Of a stretch of 64,000 nt of DNA, positions 1 to 9,869 are shown one piece after another; position 1 is the stretch's first letter, and each line of letters starts with the position of its first letter. A model generated the notes under the pieces. It did no database searches. It saw only the letters and a list, made by a program, of their open reading frames with translations, and was not told where the DNA came from. Position numbers and translations under genes: made by a program. The DNA comes from Paenibacillus amylolyticus (GTDB lineage Bacteria > Bacillota > Bacilli > Paenibacillales > Paenibacillaceae), in assembly GCF_029689945.1 (NCBI RefSeq), contig NZ_CP121451.1, positions 2,294,001 to 2,358,000 on the forward strand, written 5' to 3'.

Positions 1-1040
1 CAGTTGTTTTGTATGTATTGTATACATATGGTTATATTGCTCCATTTGCTGGCTGGAGTCATCTGATTCAATCGGGTCTTGCGTTATTGCTGCTTCTGAT
101 TGGAATTGGTGCGGTCTTTGGATTCTACCAGAGTTATCGGGTTAAACGCCGGCTTGAACTGCTGCGGGAAACACTTCTACTGTGGGAGAAGGGCTCTCTA
201 TCACGCACTGTACCTGATCTGGGCGATGATGATGTGGGCCGTTTAAGTGAGCAACTTGGACGAATCGGCAAAAAGTGGGAAGATCAGGTATCTTCTCTCC
301 AGCGATTGTCTACTCATAATGCACAGCTTGCGGAGCAAGCCCGAATAACGGCTATTGTGGAAGAGCGGCAGCGGCTGGCAAGGGAGCTGCATGATGCGGT
401 ATCGCAGCAATTGTTCGCGATCTCCATGACAGCAACGGCCGTTGGACGGAAGATGGAGAAGGATTTTGAACGTGCTCAGCGGCAGGTGGCTCTGATTGAG
501 GAGATGGCTTCGGTAGCACAGTCCGAGATGCGAGCATTATTGTTACATCTGCGGCCAGTCTATCTGGAGGGCAAACAACTCGAACAAGGTCTGCGTGATC
601 TGGTGATGGAACTGAAAACAAAAGTACCCATGGATATTGTGCTCGAAATAGATGAAGATATTGATCTGATTAAAGGCATCGAGAATCATCTGTTCCGCAT
701 CATTCAGGAGGCTATGTCCAATACGTTACGGCATGCGAAGGCGGAGAAAATGGAGATACGGCTCCAGCGCCGTACGGATGCGATCCGGGTACTGATTCGT
801 GATGATGGGCAAGGCTTTGATCTGGATGAGAATAAACAGGCTTCCTACGGTCTGGCCAACATGCGTGAACGGGTTACGGAGATTGGTGGAGCCATACAAT
901 TTGTAACGGCGCCTGGTAAGGGAACGCGAATTGAGATTACGATACCTTTGATGAGTGATGAAAGCGAGGAAGAACATGTCAATGGAACCGGAAGTCGAAA
1001 CGGAGACAGAAACGTCGATCAAAGTATTACTCGTGGATGA
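1..1040 (+). CDS. liaS: LiaS/VraS-like sensor histidine kinase (5' end outside window)
   Basis: NarL-type membrane sensor kinase of the cell-envelope-stress LiaS/VraS/DegS group. The frame is open to the left edge (first full codon at base 3), so the true start lies upstream. Visible are a membrane segment in the first ~40 residues, a HAMP-like linker, the HisKA_3 helix with the phospho-accepting His in ARELHDAVSQQ, and the ATPase domain with N box (EAMSNTLRHAK), DDGQGF and GLANMRERV. Its 3' end overlaps the regulator gene at 976 by 65 bases, consistent with co-translation. In the classical lia operon LiaF precedes LiaS; it would be outside the window. The exact LiaS versus VraS/YvfT assignment is inference. 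Confidence 0.85.
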   Translation, partial: VVLYVLYTYGYIAPFAGWSHLIQSGLALLLLLIGIGAVFGFYQSYRVKRRLELLRETLLLWEKGSLSRTVPDLGDDDVGRLSEQLGRIGKKWEDQVSSLQRLSTHNAQLAEQARITAIVEERQRLARELHDAVSQQLFAISMTATAVGRKMEKDFERAQRQVALIEEMASVAQSEMRALLLHLRPVYLEGKQLEQGLRDLVMELKTKVPMDIVLEIDEDIDLIKGIENHLFRIIQEAMSNTLRHAKAEKMEIRLQRRTDAIRVLIRDDGQGFDLDENKQASYGLANMRERVTEIGGAIQFVTAPGKGTRIEITIPLMSDESEEEHVNGTGSRNGDRNVDQSITRG

Positions 1041-1650
1041 TCATGAGATGGTCCGTATTGGTCTTGCAGCGGTACTGGATACCGAAGATGGAATTGAAGT
1101 TGTTGGTGAAGCAGGCAGTGGAGAGGAAGGCATTCGGCTTGCGCAGGAATATAAGCCTGATGTGGTTCTGATGGATCTGGTGATGGAAGGCATGGATGGC
1201 ATTGAGGCTACCCGTCAGGTACTTAAAATGTATCCGGAGTGCAAAGTCATCGTGTTAACCAGTTACCTGGATGATGAAAAAATGTATCCTGTTATTGAAG
1301 CAGGCGCATTCAGTTATCTGTTGAAAACATCAAGAGCCAATGAAGTGGCAGATGCGATTCGCGCAGCAGCTCGCGGACAATCCGTTCTGGAGTCACAGGT
1401 TGCTTCAAAAATGATGAATCGATTCCGGCAGCCACAGGCAGCAGCCCCTTTGCATGATGAATTGACCGAACGTGAGATGGATGTACTCCGGTTGCTGGCT
1501 AAAGGCAAATCGAATCAGGACATCGCGGATGATCTGATCATCGGCATTAAGACGGTCAAATTCCATGTTACGAATTTACTCGCAAAATTGGGCGTAGACG
1601 ACCGTACACAGGCCGCGATCTATGCGTATAAGAATGGACTTGCAGAGTAA
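976..1650 (+). CDS. liaR: LiaR/VraR-like response regulator
   Basis: NarL/FixJ-family DNA-binding regulator, partner of the preceding kinase. The receiver domain starts IKVLLVDDHEMVRIGLAAVL with the acceptor Asp in VVLMDLVMEGMDG. The C-terminal LuxR-type helix-turn-helix contains LTEREMDVLRLLAKGKSNQDIA. I prefer the ATG at 976 because GAGGA lies 5 bases upstream; an in-frame ATG at 955 would only add an unconserved tail. The VRIGLAAVL signature is typical of LiaR/VraR orthologues. Intact, 224 aa from this start. Confidence 0.9.
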   Translation: MSMEPEVETETETSIKVLLVDDHEMVRIGLAAVLDTEDGIEVVGEAGSGEEGIRLAQEYKPDVVLMDLVMEGMDGIEATRQVLKMYPECKVIVLTSYLDDEKMYPVIEAGAFSYLLKTSRANEVADAIRAAARGQSVLESQVASKMMNRFRQPQAAAPLHDELTEREMDVLRLLAKGKSNQDIADDLIIGIKTVKFHVTNLLAKLGVDDRTQAAIYAYKNGLAE

Positions 1651-1865
1651 TAACAGCGATCGGAAGGTTGTTTTGTCATCGGAGTGGCGAGTGTAAATAT
1701 GGATGAGTTCAATTTAGTTAGAAAAGGTTGAATGTAAAGCTCTGATCTGCCATGTAAGTGGTGGGTGGGGCTTTTTTTGATGTGTTTGGACGAAGTATAG
1801 CTAATGTGGGATAGGGGCATACTGTTGATAGATTCATAGAATGCAAGAATGAACGGGGGATTCAC

Positions 1866-2612
1866 ATGTTAAATCGTTGGATGACAGCAGGTATATTGGC
1901 AATAGCTATCATTATTCTAATCGGTGTGACACAGGTATACGCAGAGAAGAACGAACCCCACAGCCCAACTGGAACAGTTAATCTATACTGCTGACAGTGT
2001 GGTGGATAAAGTGGATCGTCTGGTGATCAAATGGCAAGGAGAAGGCCGGGGGACGCGCAAGCGCAGGCCGTATTACTAACTCGTCACTTGGGGCTGGAAC
2101 AACCGGTACGGGTACACCAGACAGGCCATGATGTCTATCGCAGTGAGATGGCTGTCAATGAATTTACAGGAGAAGCAGGCGTGTTGGTCAATGTCGTCGA
2201 GACAGGAGATAAAGGTTACTACGCCATCGTACAAATTTCAGGGGATGCACATACGGATCGGAAGGCAATCATGGCCGTACATGAGCAGATCAGTCAACTG
2301 CTTGCAGACTCAGGGATGAAGGCAACCTGGAATATGTCTGTGCAAGGTACGGCAGCCCATGCTATGCAACCTGATGCGAGTCAGCAGTTGGTATGGATCG
2401 AGGAAAACCTGGCCAAAAATGTGGATCTCGCCTCTGTGGAACGTTATACGGATGCAGCCAGCGCAAGTGTCTCTTATGAGGCGGCTGAGCTGCCATTGTC
2501 GATCAAAAGTGGCTCACATATGTTAAATATGCAAATCGCAGTTCACCAGGTTGGTGACGAGATGGACAATCGAATTACGGTGGGGTTTCCGGTGATTACG
2601 ATTGAATATTGA
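1866..2612 (+). CDS. ywmB: YwmB-like secreted/membrane protein, interrupted by two compensating indels
   Basis: Resembles the YwmB family, whose function is unknown. ATG at 1866 follows GGGGG and begins a signal peptide or anchor (MLNRWMTAGILAIAIIILIG). The frame then breaks at the C run 1956-1959 (one C too many) and again at the G run 2048-2052 (one G too few). Repairing both gives 248 aa reading EKNEPTAQLEQLIYTADS across the first site and QGEGRGDAQAQAVLLTRHLG across the second. The C-terminus RITVGFPVITIEY matches the family's VTVGTPIVTTEY-like end. The pair of opposite homopolymer errors argues for sequencing artefacts rather than decay. Confidence 0.7.
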
Positions 2613-2826
2613 GGGGTGAATACCTCAAGAGTTCAGACCCAATATGGAGAATATTATCAGAAAAATGAGTGTGAACATAGTGCATCCGTTCAGTTGATAT
2701 GCTAAAATGGCATCACATCCTAGAAGGAACTTGCTGGTAATTGACGGTTGTATGTCGTGCATATATAACACTATTACATAGCTCGGGGAGAGCGTGAAGG
2801 TTATCTTCCCGGAAGAAGAGGAGCCC

Positions 2827-4376
2827 ATGGTTGAAAAACAATCGCAAGATGGAGTGCAGACACCAGGCGCAGTATTTTTCATTTTTGGAGCAACGGGTGA
2901 TTTGGCCCGCCGGAAGCTTTTTCCGGCTATTTACAGTCTTTACCGCGAGGGCAAGCTTGCCGAAGATTTTGCGGTTATTGGCGTAGCACGGCGTCCGAGA
3001 TCCCAGAAGAATTCCGGGAAGACATCTATGAATCCATTAAAGAGTTCTGTCGCTATCCAGCGGGAGAACCTGATGCGTGGAACGCTTTTGTCGAGCATTT
3101 TGAATACAAGGCACTGGATATCAATAATGTGGACGGATTCAAAGAGCTGCGTGCGCAGACGGAGCATCTGGAATCGAAGTTTAATACACCGGGGAATCGA
3201 CTGTTCTATCTGGCACTGGCACCGGAGCTGTTTGGCAGTGTCTCGTACAGCTTGCGGGACGGGGGTATGCTGGAAAGTCAGGGCTGGAACCGTTTGGTGA
3301 TTGAAAAACCATTTGGTTATGATCTGCAATCGGCTGAACATCTGAATGAGCAGATCCGTGAAGTATTCCGTGAAGAGGAAATGTATCGGATTGACCATTA
3401 TCTGGGCAAGGAAATGGTGCAAAATATCGAAGTGATCCGCTTCGGGAATGCATTTTTCGAACCCCTTTGGAATAATAAACATATTGCCAACGTCCAGATT
3501 ACGCTGGGTGAGACGGTAGGTGTGGAAGAACGTGGTGGATATTATGATCACTCCGGTGCACTGCGTGACATGGGACAGAATCATATGCTTCAGATGCTGA
3601 CGATGATTGCGATGGAACCGCCAAGTCGCCTATTCCCGGAAGATATTCGGGACGAGAAGGTGAAGGTATTGCGCTCATTGCGGGCTTTTACTTCGGATGA
3701 GGAAGTCAGCAGCAACGTTGTGCGGGGACAATATACCGAGGGAGAGTACCATGGCAAGCAGCTTCCGGGGTATCGTCAGGAAGATAAGGTTGACCCACAG
3801 TCGAATACGGAAACTTATTTTGCGGCACGTGTATTTGTGGATAATTTCCGTTGGGCGGGTGTTCCATTCTACATTCGGACAGGCAAGCGTTTACCCGTAA
3901 AAACGACCGAGATCGTAGTGGAGTTCAAGTCGATGCCGAACAATGTGTACCTTGGGAAAAAATATACATTGGAACCCAATCTGCTGGTCATTCGGGTGAA
4001 CCCGATGGAAGGCATATATATCAAAATCAATGCAAAGAAACCGGGCTCGGATTCCGAGATTCAGCCGCTCGCGATGGATTTCTGTCAGAGCTGCATGATC
4101 GGTATCAACTCGCCTGAAGCGTATGAACGTCTGCTGCACGATGCAGCGGAGGGGGATTCTACGTACTTTACCCGTTGGGATGAAGTGGCGACAGCCTGGT
4201 CTTTCGTAGATCGAATCGCTGCAGCCTGGGGCAAGAATCAGGGTGAGTTACACTCGTACCCGGCAGGAACCTGGGGACCAGAGGCAACAGACAAGCTGCT
4301 GGAGCAGGACGGATTCCACTGGTGGCCGGTGAATGGTCAGGACGAGGATAGCGTGATCTGGCAAGTGAATGGTTAA
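2827..4376 (+). CDS. zwf: Glucose-6-phosphate 1-dehydrogenase, copy 1 (frameshifted)
   Basis: Oxidises glucose-6-phosphate to 6-phosphogluconolactone with NADP+, first step of the oxidative pentose phosphate pathway. The N-terminus carries the nucleotide-binding FIFGATGDLARRK, then IEKPFGYDL and the substrate/active-site RIDHYLGKEMVQNIE. One G is missing near 3006 (CAGAAGAA should read CAGGAAGAA); restored, the region reads RRPRSQEEFREDIYESIKEF. Repaired length is 516 aa, slightly longer than the second copy at 17089. ATG 2827 is preferred; a GTG at 2794 behind GGGGAG is an alternative. It stands alone, between ywmB and doxX, whereas copy 2 sits with gnd and transaldolase. Confidence 0.88.
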
Positions 4377-4409
4377 GGTAAGTGCATTAACAACATACAC
4401 AACATGAAT

Positions 4410-4455
4410 GAGCCTGGGGATATCGCAGTTTGCAATGTCCCCAGGCTTTTTAGCG
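4410..4455 (+). terminator. Rho-independent terminator after zwf copy 1
   Basis: Inverted repeat AGCCTGGGGA ... TCCCCAGGCT followed by TTTTTAG, about 35 bases after the zwf stop. Confidence 0.85.
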
Positions 4456-4506
4456 TACAAAAGGTAGGCATCCATCATAAGGAAATAAGTAATTTAAATT
4501 AAGTTG

Positions 4507-4536
4507 TTGACAAAAAGTAAGTATGTAACTTATACT
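4507..4536 (+). promoter_or_regulatory. Sigma-A-type promoter with overlapping inverted repeat, upstream of doxX
   Basis: TTGACA at 4507-4512 and TATACT at 4531-4536, spaced 18 bases. The core TAAGT-atgta-ACTTA (4518-4532) is an inverted repeat that overlaps the -10, a position suited to a repressor. It lies in the 350-base gap 4377-4727, giving a long (~185 nt) leader before doxX. The rest of the gap shows no gene. Confidence 0.6.
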
Positions 4537-4727
4537 CAACACATGAGTTAAAGAGTTACGCAAATGACAAACTTCATCCGGGCCAAAGATTCGGATAAGT
4601 TATCATTCATGAGATAAAATGTAAACTAGTTGAAGGGGTTTGCGTCACAGAGAATCATGAAAAAATGTGCATAATATCTTTAATCTGAGAATACTATTTT
4701 GTATATATTGAATGGAGGAAAAAGAAA

Positions 4728-5129
4728 ATGATGTTAGATTTAGGGTTGTTGTTGATTCGTTTGGTGATTGGATTGTCGTTCATGGCGCACGGGGCTCAAA
4801 AGCTGTTTGGCTGGTTCGGAGGTTACGGAATCAAAGGTACAGGCGGCTGGTTTGAATCCATGGGTATGAAGCCTGGCGCGTTGGTGGCGTTACTGGCTGG
4901 ACTCGCGGAATTTGGTGGCGGATTGCTGCTGGCGCTGGGTCTGCTCACACCGGTAGGCGGCATTCTGATTGCATTGACGATGGTCATTGCGATTGTGAAA
5001 GTCCATGGTGCGAACGGTTACTGGTCCACACAGAACGGATTCGAATATAATCTTGCGATTCTGGTGATTGGTGTAGCACTGGCTCTGACGGGTGGCGGAC
5101 AGTACGCGCTGGATGCATTGATTTTCTAA
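4728..5129 (+). CDS. DoxX family membrane protein
   Basis: Small four-helix membrane protein of the DoxX family, 133 aa. It starts MMLDLGLLLIRLVIGLSFMAHGAQKLFGWFGG, with further hydrophobic segments at ~45-70, 72-90 and 105-130 and the family's HGAQKLFGWFGG and GGLLLALGLLTP signatures. GGAGG lies ~11 bases before the start. In Bacillus the DoxX protein CatD is repressed by HxlR-type regulators under quinone/catechol stress. The promoter palindrome here and an HxlR gene at 16352 fit that idea but do not prove it. A weak terminator-like hairpin with a long T run follows at ~5150-5200. Confidence 0.85.
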   Translation: MMLDLGLLLIRLVIGLSFMAHGAQKLFGWFGGYGIKGTGGWFESMGMKPGALVALLAGLAEFGGGLLLALGLLTPVGGILIALTMVIAIVKVHGANGYWSTQNGFEYNLAILVIGVALALTGGGQYALDALIF

Positions 5130-5484
5130 ACCCGATAAACAAAAAATGAATGAGGAGTGCCTGGATGCCATAATTATGGCTGAAGGGTGCTTTTTTTTGC
5201 AAATGAAAAGAGAAGAATCTGCGGTAGTAATCGGTTATTTTCGGTACAGATTATGGTACAATAGGAGAGTTGGGTTAAGAAGCAGTTCACGGTATGAATG
5301 AAAGCACAGATTTTGAGGAGGATGAACTCCATTGTAAATGTGTAAAATTAATCTAGTGTATGAAAACCTCGTATGTAAAATGACCAGTGTACAATCAACC
5401 GGCCTCGCCGGATTGCATAAAGATTGAAGGATGGACCGGCCATGCCGGATTAACGTGAATGAACGGACGAAAGGGATTAAACCT
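5130..5484. other. Intergenic region doxX-prfC
   Basis: About 355 bases without a convincing gene. It holds an imperfect hairpin ending in TTTTTTTT (~5150-5200, probable doxX terminator). A TACAAT box near 5256 could be the -10 of the prfC promoter, but I see no clear -35. Confidence 0.4.
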
Positions 5485-7067
5485 ATGAGCAAAGCTGCAA
5501 ATAATATTCTTCAACAGGAAGTGGACAAACGCCGGACGTTTGCCATTATCTCTCACCCGGATGCGGGTAAAACGACATTAACTGAGAAACTGTTGCTGTT
5601 CGGGGGCGCGATTCGCCTTGCGGGAACGGTAAAAGCTCGGAAAGCCAGCAAACACGCAACAAGTGACTGGATGGAAATTGAGAAACAACGGGGGATCTCG
5701 GTTACTTCTTCCGTAATGCAATTTGATTACCTGAACCATCGCGTTAACATTCTGGATACACCGGGTCACCAGGATTTCAGTGAAGATACGTATCGTACAC
5801 TGACGGCTGCCGACAGCGCGGTGATGTTGATCGACGTGGCAAAAGGTGTCGAGGCACAAACCATTAAATTGTTCCAGGTGTGTGCGAAGCGTGGCATTCC
5901 AATCTTTACGTTTATCAACAAACTCGACCGTGAGGGTAAAAGCCCGTTTGACCTGATGGAAGAACTTGAAAATGTACTGGGTATTCGTTCGGTTCCAATG
6001 AACTGGCCTATTGGTACAGGTCGCGAACTATGCGGTGTCTATGACCGGATGAAAAATCAGGTGGAGTTGTTCCAAGGGACGATCACTCGACCATTAAAGT
6101 TCAGAAAGTAGACGGTTATACAGATCCCATTATCCGTGAGATGGCAGGAGAATATCTGCATGATCAGTTAATTCAGGATCTGGAGCTTTTGGACGTTGCG
6201 GGAGATCCATTTGATATGGAGAAAGTTCAACGCGGCGAATTGACGCCTATTTTCTTCGGTAGTGCGATTAACAATTTTGGTGTGCAGACTTTTCTGGAGA
6301 ACTTCCTGGAACTGGCACCGAAGCCTGAACCACGTCGCAGTACGGCAGGAGAAATCCAGCCAACGAATGAGAAATTCAGCGGTTATGTATTCAAGATTCA
6401 AGCAAACATGAACCCGGCACACCGGGATCGTATTGCGTTCCTGCGTATTGTATCAGGCAAGTTCCAACGTGGAATGAGTGTGAAGCATACCCGTGTAGGC
6501 AAAGAGATCAAGCTGTCACAGCCACAGCAATTCCTGGCACAAGACCGGGATATTGTCGAAGAGGCATATGCCGGCGATATTATCGGTTTGTTCGATCCAG
6601 GTATCTTCCGGATTGGCGATTCATTGAGCCAAGGCAGCGAGGTTGTCTTTGAGGAGCTGCCAACGTTCTCGCCAGAGATTTTCGCTAAAGTTACTGTGAA
6701 AAATGCGTTAAAACATAAACAGTACCAAAAAGGAATTGACCAGTTGACGGAGGAAGGAACCATTCAGGTGTTCCAGACAGCAAGTTTCGACGAGACGATT
6801 CTCGGCGTAATTGGTCAACTGCAGTTCGAGGTATTTGAATACCGGATGAAAGGCGAGTATGGGGTAGACGTGCAATTACAGCGAATGCCTTATCAGTTCG
6901 CTCGCTGGATCGTGGACGAGAATCTGGACCCAAGCAAATTCCGGATTAACTCCGCGCTTGTGAAAGATAAAAAGGGCAATTATGTCGTGCTCTTCGAAAA
7001 TGAGTACGCCATGAGAACGGCTATGGATAAAAATCCTACAGCTAAGTTCCTGGAGACTGCGCCTTAA
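5485..7067 (+). CDS. prfC: Peptide chain release factor 3 (frameshifted)
   Basis: Translational GTPase that recycles RF1/RF2 from the ribosome. G1 is [16 protein letters not shown]2 lies around [11 protein letters not shown]3 is DTPGHQDF and G4 is NKLDREG. One A is missing at 6079 (GGGACGATC should be GGGAACGATC). Restored, the join reads [28 protein letters not shown] and the whole protein is 527 aa, the normal RF3 length. The C-terminal half contains the EF-Tu domain 2-like and RF3-specific domains ([14 protein letters not shown]). Start chosen at ATG 5485 with AAAGGGA upstream; the in-frame ATG at 5431 adds a non-conserved extension. Confidence 0.9.
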
Positions 7068-7153
7068 GTAAGGCCGACATATTCCTCGGGAACTATGAAT
7101 GGGTTAGTTGAATGTGACAAGTTCATGTGATGAAATAGAGCTTGTTAAAAATA

Positions 7154-7185
7154 AGATCCTCCGCCGATTGGCGGAGGGATCTATT
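7154..7185 (+). terminator. Terminator between prfC and sspI
   Basis: Perfect GC-rich hairpin GATCCTCCGCC-gatt-GGCGGAGG with a short T tract, between convergent genes. Confidence 0.65.
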
Positions 7186-7293
7186 GCTATACACCTTACC
7201 TCAAGGCGGGTATGATCCAGCCGAATAAGGGAAAGCTTTCTTTTGCAGACAGAACAAACGGTGTGATGGTTACCTTACCCTCCAATGCTTCGA

Positions 7294-7527
7294 TTAGCGA
7301 AGCGGTTGAACGGGAATGGTGTGCAGATGCTCCTGCGCGATTTGAATGAGTTCTTCCTGCTTGGCAGGTTCCGTGTTCTTCCAGATCATCTCGAAAATGG
7401 CGCCAAGTCCAGGTAATGCAGCTTCCGGTCCATCGACTGAACCTTCAATCATCTCCCGGAGCTGATCATCACTCTTGTCATGAACTTTATGAACAATCGC
7501 TTCACGCAGGCTTAATGTAATGGGCAT
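7294..7527 (-). CDS. sspI: Small acid-soluble spore protein SspI
   Basis: Minor forespore SASP of the SspI family, 77 aa. It starts MPITLSLREAIVHKVHDKSD and contains the family core LPGLGAIFEMIWKN. ATG at 7527 has AGGAGGG seven bases upstream; the longer open frame to 7593 lacks such a site. SspI is normally made in the forespore. In Bacillus it neighbours a SpoU-type methyltransferase (ysgA), as it nearly does here (8384). Confidence 0.9.
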   Translation of the reverse strand: MPITLSLREAIVHKVHDKSDDQLREMIEGSVDGPEAALPGLGAIFEMIWKNTEPAKQEELIQIAQEHLHTIPVQPLR

Positions 7528-7694
7528 CGCAATTCCCTCCTCGTATATTCGGCTGCTCTTATACTGTTCCCTGGGAAGCGCGAGCGCATTCAAGTTTATC
7601 GGGCTTTGTGGTATACTACGAAGGATTATTTACGTTAGCATGGGTATCCGTAATGATGCGTCATGCTGAAGTGCAGCGGGAGGTTAAGACCCTA

Positions 7695-8357
7695 ATGGCC
7701 AAGAAACAGTATGCCGTCATTGGCATGGGACGGTTCGGATCAAGTGTTGCCAATGCACTGAGCGGTATGGGATTCGACGTGCTGGCAATTGATGCGGACG
7801 AGCAGCGGACGCAGGAAATGTCCAATGTGGTGACTCATGCGGTATCGGCAGATTCAACAGATGAAGAAGCGCTGCGTGCGCTGGGCATACGAAATTTCGA
7901 CGTTGTCGTTGTGGCAATTGGTGAAGATATACAGGCGAGTATTCTGACAACCTTGATATTGAAAGATATGGGTGTACCGGTGCTAATCGTAAAGGCTCAA
8001 AATGAGCTTCATGGTAAGGTGCTGCAGAAGATTGGAGCAGACAAGGTGATCTATCCTGAGCGGGATATGGGATTACGCGTAGCCCATCATCTGACCTCGC
8101 CAAATATACTGGATTACATTGAGTTATCTGAGGATTACAGCATTCTGGAGATGAGAGCTTCCGAGCAAATGATCGGTAAAAACCTGATGGAATTAAACAT
8201 CCGTGCACGTTTTGGATGCAACGTCATGGCGATTCGTAGTGGGAACTCGATGAACATCTCGCCGTACGCGGAGGACCGGATCGAAGCTGGAGATGTGCTG
8301 GTCATTGTGGGTCACAAGGATCATCTGACGAAAATGGAACTTGCATATCCGAAGTGA
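7695..8357 (+). CDS. ktrA: KtrA/TrkA-type potassium channel regulatory subunit
   Basis: Cytosolic RCK protein that gates a Ktr/Trk potassium transporter in response to nucleotides. The N-terminal Rossmann RCK_N domain starts YAVIGMGRFGSSVANALSG with the acidic IDADE at the end of strand 2. RCK_C spans ~140-220 (SEDYSILEMRASEQMIGKNL ... DVLVIVGHKDHL). 220 aa, normal length. ATG 7695 follows GGGAGG by 11 bases; the open frame continues upstream to 7608 without homology. No KtrB membrane subunit is in the window. Divergent from sspI. Confidence 0.88.
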   Translation: MAKKQYAVIGMGRFGSSVANALSGMGFDVLAIDADEQRTQEMSNVVTHAVSADSTDEEALRALGIRNFDVVVVAIGEDIQASILTTLILKDMGVPVLIVKAQNELHGKVLQKIGADKVIYPERDMGLRVAHHLTSPNILDYIELSEDYSILEMRASEQMIGKNLMELNIRARFGCNVMAIRSGNSMNISPYAEDRIEAGDVLVIVGHKDHLTKMELAYPK

Positions 8358-8383
8358 TGGATGCAGATGGGAAGGATGGAAAG

Positions 8384-9171
8384 ATGGATATTGTATCACC
8401 GCAAAATACCCGTGTAAAAGAATGGGCACAGCTGCTGGAGAAAAGCATCGTACCCGTCAACATAAATATATGATTGAGGGTATTCATCTGGTGCAGGAAG
8501 CATTGCGCGCCGGAGCAGATCTGGAATGTATTGTGTATGACGGAGAGCAAGGCGTACCTAGCGAACTGGCCGGGCTTGAGAACCCGCTGCAGCGTGTGGA
8601 GTGGGTCAGTGTATCTCCTGCAGTTATCGCCAAATGTACGGATACGATGACACCCCAGCCTGTATTTGCAATTGTGCGTAAAGGCAGTGAGCCACTGGAA
8701 AGCCTCATTGCAGGAGCCCGCGGGCTTGTCGTGGTACTGGATGGAGTGCAGGACCCAGGAAATGTGGGGACGATTATCCGTAGTGCGGATGCAGCTGGAG
8801 CGGCGGGGGTCGTACTTGGCGCGGGCTGTGCTGATGTGTATAACCCCAAGACGATTCGCTCGACGATGGGGTCATTGTTTCATTTGCCCATTGTGGAGGG
8901 CCAGTTGGAATCCTTGCTTCCCGAAGCGAAGGCTGCTGGCGTGAAGCTGGTAAGTACTTCTTTGCAGGCAGAGCATTCATGTTACAGTTATGATTTTACG
9001 CAGTCCGTATGGCTTGTCATTGGTAACGAAGGCAAAGGCATCTCGGATGCTACAGCACGCTTGGTGGATGATGCGATTACAATTCCGATGCAGGGACAGG
9101 CAGAGTCGCTTAACGCCGCAATGGCGGCAACGATTCTGTTGTTTGAGGCGATGAGGCAGCGGATGGTGTAG
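8384..9171 (+). CDS. ysgA: SpoU-type TrmH family RNA 2'-O-methyltransferase (frameshifted near start)
   Basis: SPOUT-fold RNA ribose methyltransferase. Motif 1 is VLDGVQDPGNVGTIIRSADAAG, motif 2 is VIGNEGKGIS and motif 3 is IPMQGQAESLNAAMAATIL. The start is ATG 8384 (MDIVSPQNTRVKEWAQLLEK). One A is missing from the run 8441-8444; restored, it reads QLLEKKHRTRQHKYMIEG and the protein is 262 aa. The open frame seen from 8341 in another phase is an artefact of that shift. Close homologues (YsgA) lie between sspI and pheS in Bacillus, but here no pheS follows. Confidence 0.88.
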
Positions 9172-9204
9172 GTATTAAATAACTCACATTTTCTGAAAAA
9201 CGTA

Positions 9205-9257
9205 TAGTAGACTGGATGCTGGTTGAGGATTGATTTAACCAATTTCCAGTCTTTTTT
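9205..9257. terminator. Bidirectional terminator
   Basis: GACTGG ... GGTTGA/TTAACC ... CCAGTC followed by TTTTTTATT, between the convergent SpoU methyltransferase and the first PmtA-like gene. Confidence 0.7.
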
Positions 9258-9265
9258 ATTCTCAT

Positions 9266-9835
9266 TCAAGGACTTTCGTCCCTTTTACGACAAACATACA
9301 CAAAAGCAGGCGGGAAGCTGAAGGGTTCAAATTGAATTTTTTCAATCTCAAATAACTCAGCTAATTGTTTCTTCATATGAAGTGAGTACTGGTACAAAAC
9401 TAATATGCCTCCAGGTCGCAGCGCTGTATGGATCTGTGACAGGATATTTTGTCTCATTTCTCTGGAAAAATTAAAGAAGGGCAGTCCGCAAATGATACTA
9501 TCCAATTGTTGCACATGTTCCTGATTGATTCTTTTTAACAGATAGGATGCATTCGAATGAAACATGAATTCAGGATATGTTCTCTTCAGATTACTTCTCA
9601 TTTTGGGGTCTCTCTCAAATAAAAACACGGTTGCTGAGTTCGGTAAATGTGCTTTAATGAGACGTGTGACAGCGCCTGTTCCTGGCCCCAGCTCAGCAAT
9701 GCTTCTAACCTCATCCCATCCTACAGACTGCACGATTCTACGGGCTAGAAATTTGGAACTGGGCAGGACACTGCCTACTCGTTTGGGATTCCTCAGAAAT
9801 CCTTGCAGGAAAAGAAATGGTTCGGGTGTTTTCAT
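9266..9835 (-). CDS. PmtA-like phospholipid N-methyltransferase, paralogue 1
   Basis: Class I SAM-dependent methyltransferase of the COG3963 (PmtA-like) group, 189 aa. The SAM motif I is IAELGPGTGAVTR; an acidic FERDP loop and the IICGLPFFNF segment resemble PmtA SGLPLLNFP-like motifs rather than the N-[LI]P[YF] of Erm/KsgA. The conserved end is PPAFVYVCRK. ATG 9835 follows GGAGG. PmtA enzymes methylate phosphatidylethanolamine towards phosphatidylcholine; that substrate is inferred here. It is last in a minus-strand run with a two-component system and a second paralogue at 11738. Confidence 0.75.
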   Translation of the reverse strand: MKTPEPFLFLQGFLRNPKRVGSVLPSSKFLARRIVQSVGWDEVRSIAELGPGTGAVTRLIKAHLPNSATVFLFERDPKMRSNLKRTYPEFMFHSNASYLLKRINQEHVQQLDSIICGLPFFNFSREMRQNILSQIHTALRPGGILVLYQYSLHMKKQLAELFEIEKIQFEPFSFPPAFVYVCRKRDESP

Positions 9836-9869
9836 CGTGGTGTCCTCCATGGTTAAATGCATTGATGGT

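Noticed and set aside
2940..3584. Long antisense open frames over zwf, prfC, gnd, trpS and others
   Set aside because: They mirror codon bias of the real genes, lack ribosome sites and have no domain features.
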